From NCBI GenBank assembly GCA_006176705.1, contig QRFJ01005230.1, forward strand, positions 18,560 to 82,559: a stretch of DNA of 64,000 nt, read 5' to 3'. The notes under the pieces are model-generated. The model ran no database searches and was not told the DNA's origin. It was given only the letters and a program-made list of their open reading frames with translations. Made by a program: the position numbers and the translations under genes. Below, piece after piece: positions 34,230 to 45,875 of the stretch. Each line of letters begins with the position of its first letter. The stretch's first letter is position 1. The DNA is from Cocos nucifera (Eukaryota > Streptophyta > Magnoliopsida > Arecales > Arecaceae).

Positions 34230-35287
34230 TGTTGGGGATAAATTCTGCTCCTATCAAAGTCTAATCTGATGCTCAGCCTAATGCAATCGGTAGTCATGAA
34301 AGAGCTTCAGCAAATGAGTCTTAGCCGAACTCCTTCAGTCGACCAAACTCCCCAATGGTCGAGCTCCTTCCGAACTCCCCAGCGGCTGAGTCTTCGTCGA
34401 ATCCCTTCAATCGATTGAACTTCTCAGCGGTCGAGCTTCAGTCAAAATTCTCACCGGTCGACCTTCAGTCGGACTCCCATGAGAGCTGAACTCCCTCCAT
34501 GCCCCTTCAGATGGACTCCCACAAGAGCCAAACTCCCTCTGCGCTCCTCCAATCGGACACCTACGGGAGCCAAACTCCCTCCGTACTCCTTCAGTCGGAT
34601 GTCTATGGGAGCCGAACTTCTTTCGAGCTTTTTCTTTGGTCGAACTCCTATAGAAGTCAAATCCTTTTCGAACTTTTTCTTCGATCGAACTCCTTCCGAA
34701 CTCCTCCCTCAGTCGGATCCCTCCAGTGGATTACTCCTGGATGATCTCCTCCAGACGTATCCCTCTTAGGAGTCTGAGCTCCTCCAAAATGGATATACAC
34801 CGAGGTTCTTCACCAACCAATGCCTTCTCCCTTAAACTACGGCTGTTGAACCTCAATGGTATGGCCGCCACTACTAGTCTGGCGATACCACTCTCTCCAT
34901 AACAAGCCCCATGCGGCCCACGGTCGAACGACATGGCCGCCACTACCAGTCGGCGATACCTCTCTCTCTGTACCGAACCCCACGCGGTCTTAAGCGGCCC
35001 ACTACCAGACGGTATGATCATCACCATCATTCAAGCTCCATCTATAAAAGGGACCCTCCAGATATATTTTCTTAAAGCTCTTCTCTTCCCTCTAGAGCTC
35101 AAAGCTCACTTCTCATTCCTGAGCACTCTATTTCTATTGGCCAGAAGAGCTGACTTGATCATCAGAGGGTCCTACTGGAGCCACCACCACCGACTCTGGA
35201 TGGGACTTTATTTTGCAGGTCATCGGTGGCAACCTCATCCTCCTCCACTCTAGCTCGATCTGACGTCAACTAGATTCTGCACCAACA
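34230..35287 (+). mobile_element. 3' LTR of element A (1.06 kb)
   Basis: It starts TGTTGGGGATAAATTC and ends CTGCACCAACA, with a TATAAAAGGG box at 35043-35052 and the same internal minisatellite at 34310-34720. It is followed by the duplication AATAC and then the tail of the B1 LTR. Confidence 0.93.
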
Positions 35288-35292
35288 AATAC

Positions 35293-35321
35293 TTTTATAC
35301 ATATATTTTATATGTTTATCA
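35293..35321 (-). mobile_element. Tail of the B1 5' LTR
   Basis: These 29 bases, ending ATGTTTATCA, equal the end of the left B1 LTR (23752-23780) and complete the copy interrupted by element A. They are followed by the B1 target duplication ATTTA. Confidence 0.9.
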
Positions 35322-36332
35322 ATTTACTTAATTGGAAATTAAGTTATAAGTCATACGAAATTAAACGTTGACTATGTCAAGCTAGCACTTGACATGAGGT
35401 GCATGTTTAATTTCAAAGATAAATTTTATCTAATCAATGATCCAAGGATTTTGAGAGAATAATTTTAGATTCTAATTATTTTAGATCAGATCTAATCTAA
35501 TTGGACCTGATTTATTTATAGCTAATTAGTTTAATTGGTCAAGTTAAACTTAAACCTAAGCCCTAGTTAGAACAGGTTCAACAACCTTTTGAATTTGGTT
35601 CGAATTAGATTCGGATTGAACCCAAACTTGAACCTAATTAAATTAGAATCACTAAGCCACATAAACCAGGGATTATCTCTCATCATGGCCAACCAAGAGG
35701 GAGTAGGAGGCATTGGGATCGGTGCCTCTCTTCTAGGGCATGTGGCTTGTGGATAGGATCCATGAGTTGGTACTTCAGTAGATAGGATCCATGAGTTCGC
35801 ACTTAAGTGGATATAATCCATGAGTTAGCACTTTAGTGGATAGGATTTGTAAGTTGGCACTTCAGTGGATAGAATCCATGAGTTGACAATTCTCCTAATT
35901 GATTTAGGATTCCTTATGTTTAAAGAAACATGAATCCTAATCAAAATAGGATTTTGACTAGACCTAGGATTCTTTGTCTATAAGGGGACCCCTAGGCATG
36001 TAAGACATGCAATCTAGAGGAAATCAAGAGAGAAAGAGAGATCAAGATCGCAAAGATGGGTGTGAGCATAGGTTGGGCATCCCCTTCTTTTGGGCGTCCC
36101 AACTTTTTGGCTGTTTGGGCCTTCTTCTTCTCTAGCGTGGTAATTTCCTGGCATGAAGCATCCTCTCTTGGCTTGAGATTTGATCTCAAGATTTTCCTTC
36201 AACGAGGATCTTTATCTCTCCTTCCTGTTGAGTTTAGCATGCATGTAAAGTAGAGGATCTACACATCTAGATCTCACAAAGCATCAGACTTTAGAAGTCT
36301 TGGTTTTTTATTTATTTTTCTACTACAAAATC
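35322..36332 (+). mobile_element. 3' LTR of copia element K, second part
   Basis: This continues the LTR interrupted at 22017. It has a CTATAAGGGGACCCC box near 35976, typical of a promoter in an LTR, and pyrimidine-rich downstream sequence. The right edge is not proven because no second K LTR is in the window; 36332 is a guess from loss of LTR-like composition. Short frames near 35567-36253 are not recognised. Confidence 0.55.
35747..35892 (+). repeat. Minisatellite in the K LTR
   Basis: Five imperfect units of about 30 bp, each GGATA.GATCCATGAGTT followed by (G)GCACTTCAGT with variations, lie upstream of the TATA-like box. Confidence 0.85.
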
Positions 36333-37130
36333 AAGATAACCCTTCATATTTGTATGAAAAAGTTTTTAAATTAAATCTATCCTTCTTTTTCTGGCTTTTG
36401 GCTACAAACCAAAAACATATTTTCCTTTCATGCTGGTGCCGCCCCACCTCCTGTCGCCCCACCATCGCTCTCCTTCTATCTCGACAAATGTTGATCCCGA
36501 TTGCACCCCCCGATGCCCCTATCGGTACCATCGCCCCTGGTGCCACTACTAAAGGAAGAGAGAAAAACTCTCACTCTTCTTTTCTTTTCTTTTCTTCTTT
36601 TTTCTCTTCTTTTTTTTCTTTCTTTTATAAAATATTTTTTTTTCTTTCTTCCTATTGTCATACCTTTTCTATGCCCGCTGGTGCTACCCCACCCTCGCCG
36701 CCCCATCATGGCTCTCCTTCTCTCTCAGCAAATGTCAATTTCGATCGATCCCCAACCCCTCACTTATTCTCATACCTTCTCCATGCCTCTCCACCCCCTG
36801 CCACCCTATCACCGCTCTCATTCTCTTTTGGCAAATGTCGATCCTGATCGCACCCCCTAGCACCCCTGTTGATACCATCATCCCTGGCACCATCCTGAAG
36901 AAAGAGAGAGAAACTCTTTCTTCTTTTCTTTCTCTCTTCTTTTTCTTTTCTCTTCTTTTTTTTTCTTTTTCATCATATAATTGTTTTTTTTTCTTCCTCA
37001 ATTTTCAATCAGCACTCACCTTTCCTTGGTTTCTTGCCTGCCAAATGCTCAGAACACCACCATTCTCAATTCTTTATATCATCTAAAAAGCTAACTAAAC
37101 ACCAAAAAAATAATAATTAAAAAAAGTTAA
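36333..37130. repeat. Pyrimidine-rich imperfect repeats
   Basis: Three imperfect copies of a unit with CTGGTGC.(G/A)CCCCACC, then (T/C)GCTCTC.TTCT and AAATGT(T/C)GATCC, begin near 36431, 36670 and 36780. They are separated by long C/T-only tracts such as 36580-36660 and 36905-36990. Frames on both strands are open only because of this composition. No gene is supported. Confidence 0.7.
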
Positions 37131-38465
37131 AAAAATATTTAAAAAAGATACTATCAAACTCATCTTTTTTTTGGAGGATGGAAGGGCTCAGTTCCACCAC
37201 CCACCCCCTTGCTCACCCATGATGCCCCCACCACCATCCTCCTAACCGAGGAAGATAGAAATTCGAAGAAAGAAAAAGAAAAAATGAAAAGCGACATACT
37301 TCATCATTAGTATCTTATAAACTTCAAAGACTATTAAATGCAGAGATTTGACTTTCAAATCAATGGAGTACCATGCTCTATTTGTGGATAATTTCTTAGA
37401 TTTTATTTGATTTGATCCGATGGATTGATTCAGATCTCAAAATATATTATTTTATAAAAATAATAAAAATATTATTTTAAAAAATAAATTAGTATGTTAT
37501 TATTTTTAAAATTAGAAAATGATATGTTATCTTTTTAAAATAATAATAAATTAGTATTTTAAAAAATATTATTACTATTTTTATAATATTTTATTTTATT
37601 TTTGAAAAAAATATTATTTTCATCTCTTATCCCTTCCCTACTTTTATTTATAAAATATAATTTATTTTAATTTTTTAAAATATTATTTTATTTTTATTTA
37701 AAATAATATTTTAAATTATTATTATTAATAAAATAATAATATTTTTTTCTTTTCTTTTCCTCTCCAAATATTATCTTTCTTTTTTCTTTTTCCCCCCTTT
37801 CATTCCCTATCCTTCCTCCTGTCGCCTCCCCCCTACCCCCCCCCCCCCACCACATAAGGCTCAGGTCACGATCGTTCGTGCTGCATCCATCATCTACACA
37901 ACCACTAAACCTCCTCCCCTCCCCTCGCCTCACTCTAGCACCACCAATCCCCCTCCAATCCCTTCCCCCGACTCTGATGCCACCCAACCTCCCTTTCCTC
38001 CCTCCCCAACCCCCGATGCCTCCTGCATCTCCCTCACACCACACGACTGCCCCCCGCACCCTGTACGGCCCAGCCCCCTGCAGGAAAGAGGAGGCCCCCA
38101 CCCCACCCCTACCCCCGTTGTATGAGGCCCAGGTCAAGGTCATCTGCGTCACCCCCATCATAGTGCTGCCCCACCGCCATCCACACTGCACCTGACTCCT
38201 GTGACCACCAAACCCCTCCCCTAGCTCCGGCACCACCAAACCCCCTCCCTTCCCTCCTTCTTCCTTTTCCCATCTTTTTCTCGGAAGGAGAATTGGAGAA
38301 AGGCAGAGAGCTCTAGAGTGTGGTAGAACTGTCAAGAGAAGAAGCCGCCTGAAATGGCATTACAGAAGATGGGAGGCTTAATGCAATCAAAATAGTCGGT
38401 TCCATGTGGCATAACTAAAGTCATTTGAGATGTTGAGGTGGAAACACCACAATACTCCTCTGTAG

Positions 38466-38523
<58 letters not shown>

Positions 38524-38559
38524 GTGGAAGTTTTACCATAATCTTTCTTCTTCATTCAT
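37131..38559. other. Low-complexity AT-rich then C-rich intergenic DNA
   Basis: 37380-37760 is almost all A/T with short TAATAAT runs. 37780-38280 is C-rich, with a run of 13 C at 37836-37848 and a duplicated block (37852-37960 and 38120-38240, sharing GGC(T/C)CAGGTCA and CACCACC runs). A 213-codon minus frame (37694-38335) is glycine-rich and reflects composition only. I see nothing else. Confidence 0.6.
38468..38521. repeat. (ATT)n microsatellite
   Basis: About 18 uninterrupted ATT triplets. Confidence 0.98.
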
Positions 38560-40170
38560 AGCATGGAATCAAGCCCTTCCATTGTGAACAAATATCATAT
38601 GGGACGGCCACCATGGTAAGAAATATAGGACGACTAGTCATCTTAAAATAGATGCTAAAGTTCTAAGATCTTTCCTAATGATGAAGTGGTTAGTCCTGTA
38701 ACTAAAAAAAATATACTTGTTGATGCTGAGATCCTACTGAAGCTGGATGGGAGGTAGTGGCAACTTTTCAAGCTTTCAGAGAATTTTTTCAAAAGAAAGT
38801 TAACTTCAGCTAGGAAGCATTTATTGCTGGTTAAGATGTTTGCTATCAGAAGATGGTGGTGCATTTCTCAAAGTTATATTTAAGCTTCTTGGATAAGGAA
38901 TATGATGGAGAAGAGGGAGAAGCCGAAGGTGGAGCTAGAGGAGGTTTAGTCGGTGATGTGGCCAATCAAGGAGGAGATCAAGCACCACTCACTAAAGGAG
39001 AACCTACTGAAGGGCCTCCTAAGTCTGCCCCAGCATTAGAAGAAGTGATAGAATTTTCTCTCACTATAGTTGCTCTAGTTCTATAGCCCAAAAAGGATGT
39101 GGAACAGCTAAAACTAGCTATCCTAGGTCCTTCCTCTGATCCTCATGCCAAGATCGGTGATGTTTAAACTTGTACTTTTTTATTTCTTTTTCACATCAAT
39201 TATAATGAAAACTTTGATATGAATGAAAAGATGACATTTACCTCCATATTCTCTGACTTGTGTTTTTGTTCTCTTTAGTTGGTTTGGTGTGAATGTTGTG
39301 ATTGCGATTTTTCTGGTATCACGCTGGGCATTTATCCACTGCACTTCCCTCAAGGCTCTGGCTTGACAAGACTGAGGAGGATTTAAGCCAAGCCAGATGG
39401 GAAGTAGCCAAAGTGCAAGATAAGCTTTAGAAAATGGAGAAAAATCATGAGAAAGTTTCTTTTGAAATAAGAAAGAGTATGGTGTAGAGAAGCACAAATG
39501 GACTAAGGAATGTAACACATGGGCCAAAGAAAGGAATAGCCTTCTAAAGTTGATTGCTAACAACAAATGGGAGATAGCCATGGCATTGGCTACTGGTAAG
39601 GAGAAGTTATGGAGGGCCCAAAAAGAAATAGATAAAATGAAGTTTGCTTGAGAAAGTTTGCCCCGTCAGATTGACAAACTTTGACATGACCTCCGTTCGA
39701 CTAAAAATAAGATTGTGGAGCTGCAACGAGCATCAGATTTGAGAAGGCTGAGAGCTAACAATACTCTGGATCAGTGGATCTTGACTCGGAATACTATCAC
39801 CAATCTTATGAAAGCTTGGGATAAAGAGAGGTCTTAACTGACCAAACTTCGCATAGAGTTGGCAAGAAGCATAATAGTTAACAAGGAGGCCAAAAACATT
39901 ATTAATTGATTGGAGAAGGCCGAAGACAAGCTTAGATGAATGGGAAAGTTATTTGTCATGATTCGGTGTACTACTAATCATGAGGTAGCAGACATATCAG
40001 TCATGGCGATTAAGGTAGGTTTTGAAACGAGTGGGCATTTAGTTAGGTAGCTTTTTTCTAAGACTAATTTTTCTCTGCATGAGATTCCTGGTTTTGAACA
40101 AGCTGAGCCTAATATTGCTACTTTGGGCTACTGGGGGGCACTCAACCAAGTTAGTCATTACAACATTTTC
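38560..40170 (+). pseudogene. Antisense gene remnant of Tat element D0 (coiled-coil part)
   Basis: The clearest frame, from about 39485 to 40160, reads KHKWTKECNTWAKERNSLL, VELQRASDLRRLRANN, KLRIELARSIIVNKEAK and ends YWGALNQVS. It is rich in lysine, glutamate and leucine in heptad-like spacing and broken by several in-frame stops, mostly TGA where CGA or TGG would fit. Upstream, 38853-39086 is an acidic glycine-rich frame (DGEEGEAEGGARGG). The layout matches the coiled-coil half of the plus-strand gene in D1 (44050-45600). The N-terminal half is not found. Assignment to D0 rests on this and on the tandem repeats and Tat LTR to the right. Confidence 0.5.
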
Positions 40171-40339
40171 CTTTTTATTGCCTTTATAAGGTCATTCACC
40201 CTTTAGGGTGCTATCATTATAACTCAATTCTGTATCTCAGCTTATTGATAAAATGAACTTTTAAAGTATAAGTTTTGTTTCTGTTCAATCATGAGTTTCA
40301 TAAATTTTAGAGTTACCTTGATGTAGGACAAACTTAGAG

Positions 40340-40865
40340 AATGAAGCCTCCCAACATGCATGGTTGAAGTTGATGGGCTGAGGGTCCTTGATTGTTATCC
40401 CTCCAGAGGTTCATATAGGTTAACCTTTGCTTCATATGTAACTAAGATTTTCAGGGGCGTTGACTTGTTAAAAAATAAGTTCAGCCTTTGAAAGTCCTAA
40501 TAAATTATCCCCCACTAGCCATCGAAGTCTTCTGCTCAGATTGGTGCTTCTCATATGACTAAGGTCTTCATGGACATTGACTTGCTAAAAAGCAAGTTCC
40601 ACCTTTGAGGGTCCCAATAGGTTATCCCCCACTGCTTAGTTACCAAAGTTAATGACTTTTATAGGTTACTCTTCTGAAGTTAGCTATTGAAATTGATGGG
40701 CTAAGGTTCCTTGATGGTTATCCCTCCAAAGGACTGTATAGGTTAACCTCCTCTTCTTGGATGACCAAGATCTTCGGGGGCATTGACTTACTGAAAAGTA
40801 AGTTCGGCCTTTGGGGGTCCTAATAAGTTATCCCCCATTACTTAGTCATCAAGGTCTTTGGCCCA
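40340..40865 (+). repeat. Tandem repeats of Tat element D0
   Basis: Two unit types alternate. One has TTGATGGGCT(G/A)AGG.T then CCTTGAT.GTTATCCCTCCA (40371, 40690). The other has TTGACTT(G/A)(T/C)T.AAAA then AAGTTC..CCTTTG and GTTATCCCCCA (40450, 40570, 40770). The array lies downstream of the D0 antisense gene, as the D1 array does. Confidence 0.8.
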
Positions 40866-40878
40866 TGTAGTTATTTTT

Positions 40879-41993
40879 TGTTGGTGCAGAAAATAGTCAG
40901 CTGCTAGAGATTGCTAGAGGTGGGATTTGGGATCTCGCCAGTCAAAACCTGCAAGACAAAGTCCTGACCAGAGCTGGCTCCAGCATGGACCCTTCGGTGG
41001 TCAAGTTAGTATTTTGGCCAACAAGAATGGAGTACTCAGAAGATTGGAGATGGAAAGAGAGCTTAGAGAGGAAGACGTATCTAAAGGATCCTATTTATAG
41101 ATGGAGCATGTAATAGATTGATGGTGACAAACATAATAGAATATTAGTAGGCCGTTCAGATCACTCAAAATTTCTTACGGAGAGTGGGCTATCATTTATT
41201 GTGACTTACAGATCATTGGATATCATTTGTGAGAGTTTGTACTGGAGGTTGGATGCTTTTGAGCTTGGTTGTGAGCCATTCATACTATGATTAGATCGTT
41301 AGAGCTTAGGATTGGGTTGATTGAGCTTGAAGGTTAGCCTCTAAGTTGAGGGTGGCGAGTTCATAAGTTAGGTTCGGAGTTTGAATCTCGGCTGAACTGC
41401 TTTGACAGCTTTTGGAAACTCGTTCACCTTCAAGGTTGGCCAATAATAGGCACTAGTTCTTTAATCTAGAGAGCTTGAGGTTAGAGAGGAAAATGAGTTC
41501 TTCAATTAAGACTGCATTGGAGATGTTTTAGTTACTCTGATAAAGCTCAGCCTATACTTAGGATTAGCCCCAAAGTTGGGACCGGATAGTGTTGAGGTTC
41601 AATGCCTGTGAGGTGGTTATTGCTTATCCTAAACTGAAGATCATAGTCAAATGGGTGATGAGCTTCTTTTGTTGGCTCAAGTTCATCTAGCCAAGATCTA
41701 TGGTGTAATCTTGGTAAGACTTGCCACTCATAGGATAGAGTTGGAGAATTGAAATAAAGGAGCTTGGCCAACACACAAGATCGGACATCAGCAAAAGTTG
41801 TTATCATTTTTAGGATGAGTTGCCTTCACTTGAAGCTTTGAGTTCAATCGCGTTTGAAGGCCAATCCTTCGAAACTCGCCTGGATCAAGAGGTTGACTCG
41901 ATTGAACCTCAGCTTGGACGTCGTGACTTCAGATGGCCTTTTACCAAGGTCAGAATTTAGTAGACATCGACGGGTGCCATTTTACCCCCAATA
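40879..41993 (-). mobile_element. 3' LTR of Tat element D1 (1.1 kb)
   Basis: Read on the minus strand it is the same LTR as element A: the plus strand starts TGTTGGTGCAG, contains CCTATTTATAGATGG (reversed TATA region) near 41090, and ends ACCCCCAATA. Sequence to the right, TCCCTCTACTCCCAAG, is the complement of the polypurine tract. So this is the 3' LTR of a minus-strand element whose internal region extends right. It interrupts the D0 repeats. Confidence 0.85.
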
Positions 41994-42658
41994 CTTATCC
42001 CTCTACTCCCAAGTCCAAAGTTCGAACAAAGGGAGTACCAGTGCTTGCAATTGTTAAAGTTCCATTTGGTCTCCTACCTTTGAGAGGCGAGATATTTTGA
42101 ATCATTTGAACCAATGCGGGAGCTCTTTTATTACTGAATGACCTAGGACGATCCCGAATTTTGAAATTCTATCTAGCATGAAGCTTGATTGCATGGCACA
42201 ATGATGATTTTCTCTGACACCTACAACTATAATAATGGGATGGGGATGTGGAAGGCTCGGATTCGGTATAGCTGATCTTTCAATCATGACAACTTGAGGA
42301 CTCCACCGATTATTTAAGCATCTTCCTTCCCTTCTTCCCTATTCCTACTTATTCTAAACTTCTCCTCCCTCGCTTCTTCTCTTCCTATTTCTCATCTTCG
42401 ACACCGACCATTTTTGCCTTTCTAAGGTCTTTCATTGCGGACCACCCTCTTACCATTCGTTGTCCGTGACTTCGACCATCTCGCCAAGTTCCCCACCTAT
42501 TTAGGTTAGTGTCTTGACTCTTCCTTTAATTTTTTTTTTGTCTTTTTCCATTCTTAGGTGTTTTGGGGATGTTCATCAGTTCTTCCTCTAGCTTTCAAGT
42601 TCTTCTATCAATTTTTTTTGATTTTTAGTAAATTTTTCTTCATTTTTTCTGATCCAAA
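41994..42658. mobile_element. D1 spacer between the LTR and the antisense gene
   Basis: Contains the polypurine complement and then pyrimidine-rich DNA (42300-42650) just ahead of the plus-strand gene, corresponding to 54290-54610 in D2. This CT-rich stretch could act as promoter or leader of the antisense gene, but no TATA box is clear. Confidence 0.5.
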
Positions 42659-45603
42659 ATGGTCTTCGAATGTTCCTGGTCCACTTCTTCTAAGAGCTCA
42701 TTTGATCCGAGCTCTTCTAATTCCAGCCCTAAGGATGAATCTGACCTTAGAAAAATAGTTTGGATGACTTTTTCTTCTACAAGCATTACCTCTATACTCT
42801 CCATTGAGGATCTTTTCCTTATCTGAGTTTGGTACGGAGTCCCTTCTGAGTATGAACTCAAACTTTCCAAACTGGATGGCCAAGCTTGTGCTCCCCCTCT
42901 GGATCGGTTCAGTTTGTACATAGAAGCTCTCCGGGTTGGACTTAGACCACCGATTCTCCTCTTTGTTATTGAACATTTTTCATTTTCTTGACATACCCTT
43001 TTCCTCAATCATCCTGAACTCCTTCCATTTCATCATAGGGTTTCTAGAGCTTTGTTTCTTAGCCAAAGTCTAACCTTCCATTTTCCTATTTTGCATCTTT
43101 TTCACCTTCAAGTGCCACCTTTTTGCTAAGGATTGATGGTACATTTCATCCTAGTTTGGCAAGAAGGGATTACTCAAAGGCACCCCTTCCTCCATTCATC
43201 ACTGGAAGAGGAAGTTTTTCTTCGTGTCTAGCTCTTCGCTTGAACTGAACTTTCTTCTTGGGGTCAACTTAGGGATTCTATTCATAAGTCTCTAGGGTTG
43301 GAGAAGGAAGACCTTAAGTCTGCTAATATTTTAAAGAATTATAAAATCCCTTCCCTGACTAAGCTGATAGATGACTGATCTTTTTATAACCTCGACCTGA
43401 GCCCTATTAATCCCAAAGGTATTAACTTATGTTTTCTTCTTGTCTTCTCATCTTTTTCTAACTTTGGCTTGTCTAATTTTTACAAAAATAACTTCAGATG
43501 AGTTGAAAAGATTGACAAAAGAACTTCAGGCTTAGAAGAGGAAAAGCAATGCCCCTGAGGAGATATCCAAGTGGGAAAAGATCAGTGACTCAAGCTAAGC
43601 CATCCCCACCCCAATAACTTCTACTCTCGAGTTTGAAGTGCCTCCGCCAACTTCGAGCTTGTCTACCAAGGCCATCGCTCCAATGCCTCCTACAAAGAAG
43701 AAGAAGAAGGTGGAAAAGAGAAAGAAGAAGTCGGTCACCAAGAAAGTTTGATCATGGAAGAACTCTGAGGAATCTAGTGACAACAACACTAATCCAGATT
43801 GGGCTTCTTTTGATAGTTGGGGGGTCGTCCGACCTCTTATGAAGGGTTGCATTCTTTTAGACATGATCGAAAAGATCCTTTGGACAGACACTTGGGAGAG
43901 GAAGAAAGACTTGTTCACAGCCTTCCTTGAGGTAATTGCTTTTTCATATTCGTATTCAGTTGGATGCATATGTTTTCTAGTTGTAACTTATATTTTGCTG
44001 CTTGCAATTAGGTTACCATCTATTCACCAACATCGAGGCAGTCAACCTTCATGAGACTAAGGCCACAAAGATCATGAAGGAGGTCAAAGAGTCTAAGGCC
44101 AAGATTGAGCATCTCAAGAAAATGCTCAAGGAGAACCTCGCCAAGGTCGGGCATCTCCAAGAGGCGCTCCAAAGAGTAGAACAAGCTTCAGCAGAGATGG
44201 ACTCACTGACTTCAGAGGTGGAGAGGAGGAAGAAGGTTGAAGCCAAGGTTACCAAAGGAGAGAGAGGAGGGTTGTTGAGGCTAAGAAATAGGCCATCTTG
44301 GATTTCAAGGCTGCAAGAGAACTAGAGGACATCAAGATTGAGTCTGCCAAGGAAGTCTTTGGCAAGGACTTTGATCTTTGCCAGTAGAGGGTTGCTGAGA
44401 GATTCTCCGACCTGGACCTCAGCTTTCTGCTGAATAGATCGAAAGATTGCTCAGATGATAAAGCCGAGCCTTCTAAAGCTGGAGCCGACCTTCTCTCTAC
44501 CAGACCTACCGTTGTGCCCCCAAGCTCATCAAGGAGCCAGCATCCACCGAGGCCATACCAAGTTCTGTTGCCACCCCTCATCAGAGGTCGGAGACCCCTT
44601 CTTATTATACTTTTTTTTATCTTCTATATATTTAAACTTTTCGAGCAATGAAATTGAACTTCTTTTTTTTTCATACCTTTATGTGTTGCGATGTGTTAAT
44701 AATTTAGAGTTCGATTTGCAAATACTATCATTGAGCTCAGTCATGGGCTGAAGCTGTGCCATTACATCAGGCCATCCCTTTGAAGACTCACATGAAGGTT
44801 CTAAGGAAAGAAGTTTGTCAAGTCAATAAGAAGCTGAAGAAAACCAAAGATGAACTTCAAAAATAAAGAAATAACTATGCAACAACCTCTGCCGAGATCA
44901 ACCACTAGCATCAAGCCTCGAAGCAAGCTTTCAAGAAATATACTTCAAAAAAATGTTATCTATCTGAGGAGCTTGAATGGGGGTCGAAGCATGCTAGTGA
45001 AAAATCTTGGATCTTAACCACGAAGATCTGCTCCCTTAAGGTTAAGCTCAGAGAAGCAAGAGAGAAAATTCAATGACTAGAGAAGGGCTTGCTCTGGACT
45101 CACAATTAGAAGTATGATTGGGACTGGTCTAAGAAGTTTTTCAATCTTCAAAATCAGTTGCATATGGCCAAAGATGCATATAACACTTATAAGATAGGCT
45201 GGTGCAAAAAGATTGCTGATCTCAAATGGAAACTTCGAACGGCTAATGATGAGGTAACCTAGCTCGAGAAGCAACTGACAGACAAAGCTCAAGCTAGCTC
45301 AAGTGGAGATTTGAGCAAACTTGCCTCACTAAAGAATAGTCTCGTGAACCTCACTAAGGTATAGACAAGAACGGGTTCGAGCTCTTTCAACTGAAGATCC
45401 AAATGATATATTTGGAGAATGCTGTGAAGGATGTCGAAGCCTAATCTTCTATTCTAAGAAAAAGATTAAGAGAGGTAGAAGAAGACATCAGGGGAGCTCA
45501 AAAGTAGCTCGGTGAGAGTTTGGCGGCAAGGAGAGAGCTTAAGGACCGAGTAAATGATTTGAAGCACTCTCTTGTACTGGCCAGACCCGGCAGTTCTGAG
45601 TAG
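42659..45603 (+). pseudogene. Antisense gene of Tat element D1 (Transposase_28-like, then coiled coils)
   Basis: The ATG at 42659 is followed by a serine-rich N-terminus and then VPSEYELKLSKLDGQACAPP and DRFSLYIEALRVGLRPPI, the start of the 'putative gypsy type transposon' domain (Pfam Transposase_28), also found in D2. Likely GT-AG introns lie at about 43420-43497 and 43932-44011. A basic KKKKKVEKRKKKS stretch (43700) is followed by KGCILLDMIEKILWTDTW (43845). Coiled coil follows: KIEHLKKMLKENLAKVG (44100), EVERRKKVEAKV (44215), KKLKKTKDELQ (44830) and LREAREKI (45050). Stops and frameshifts break it. It runs opposite to the element's own transcript. Function of the family is not established; I infer a nucleic-acid-associated structural protein at most. 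Confidence 0.7.
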
Positions 45604-45875
45604 GACTTTATTTTTTTTTCTTTTTCTTTTTTTTTTGTAGTTGGTCTTGATGACTTCTGTAATGAACTTCACTTAATGAAATAATATTTCTTTCCATCAT
45701 TCTTCTTTGTCATGCTTTATTTTGATATTTGTTGAACTTCTCGACTATCATTGCATGCCTGAGTAGGCTTTTGTTTTGAAATAGCAAATTTTGCTTAGTC
45801 TTTTATAGATGTATCCCCTTTATTTACAAACAAGGATTTTTCAAACTCGCATCAGAATAAGTATATCCTTCTGCT
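45604..45875 (+). other. Probable 3' untranslated region of the D1 antisense gene
   Basis: After the stop near 45603 come a T-rich tract and TAATGAACTTCACTTAATGAAA, with AATGAA strings that could serve for polyadenylation. D0 (39180) and D2 (63950) have similar AATGAA-containing tails after their genes. Confidence 0.4.

Larger units (their letters stand above)
30334..35287 (+). mobile_element. Tat-family Ty3/gypsy element A, gag only
   Basis: Two LTRs (30334-31392 and 34230-35287) of almost equal length flank a 2.8-kb internal region with a decayed gag and a long tandem repeat but no pol. A perfect duplication AATAC (30329-30333 and 35288-35292) flanks it, inside the B1 5' LTR. Reading is plus strand: TATA boxes, gag and a G-rich polypurine tract before the right LTR agree. 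The same LTR family occurs at 8241-8857 (plus), 40879-41993 and 52886-53975 (minus). Confidence 0.93.
22018..35321 (-). mobile_element. Athila-like Ty3/gypsy element B1 (gag only), carrying two nested insertions
   Basis: Two direct repeats, 22018-23780 and 28619-35321 (interrupted), begin TGAT..CTGTCGT and end ATGTTTATCA. The element is flanked by a perfect 5-bp duplication ATTTA (22013-22017 and 35322-35326). The zinc-knuckle Gag is on the minus strand and the primer site sits left of the right-hand LTR, so the element reads right to left. Without the solo LTR G and element A it is about 6.8 kb. No protease, reverse transcriptase or integrase is present. B2 (56654-63843) has the same structure and related internal sequence. 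B1 lies inside the 3' LTR of copia element K. Confidence 0.92.

Noticed and set aside
36350..37086. Overlapping frames of 119 to 165 codons on both strands
   Set aside because: Pure C/T tracts in imperfect repeats; long Ser/Phe/Leu runs reflect composition, not a protein.
37694..38335. 213-codon minus-strand frame, the longest in the window
   Set aside because: Glycine/arginine-rich on one strand and proline-rich on the other (37878-38195 plus); it follows C-rich low-complexity DNA with a 13-C run and shows no domain.
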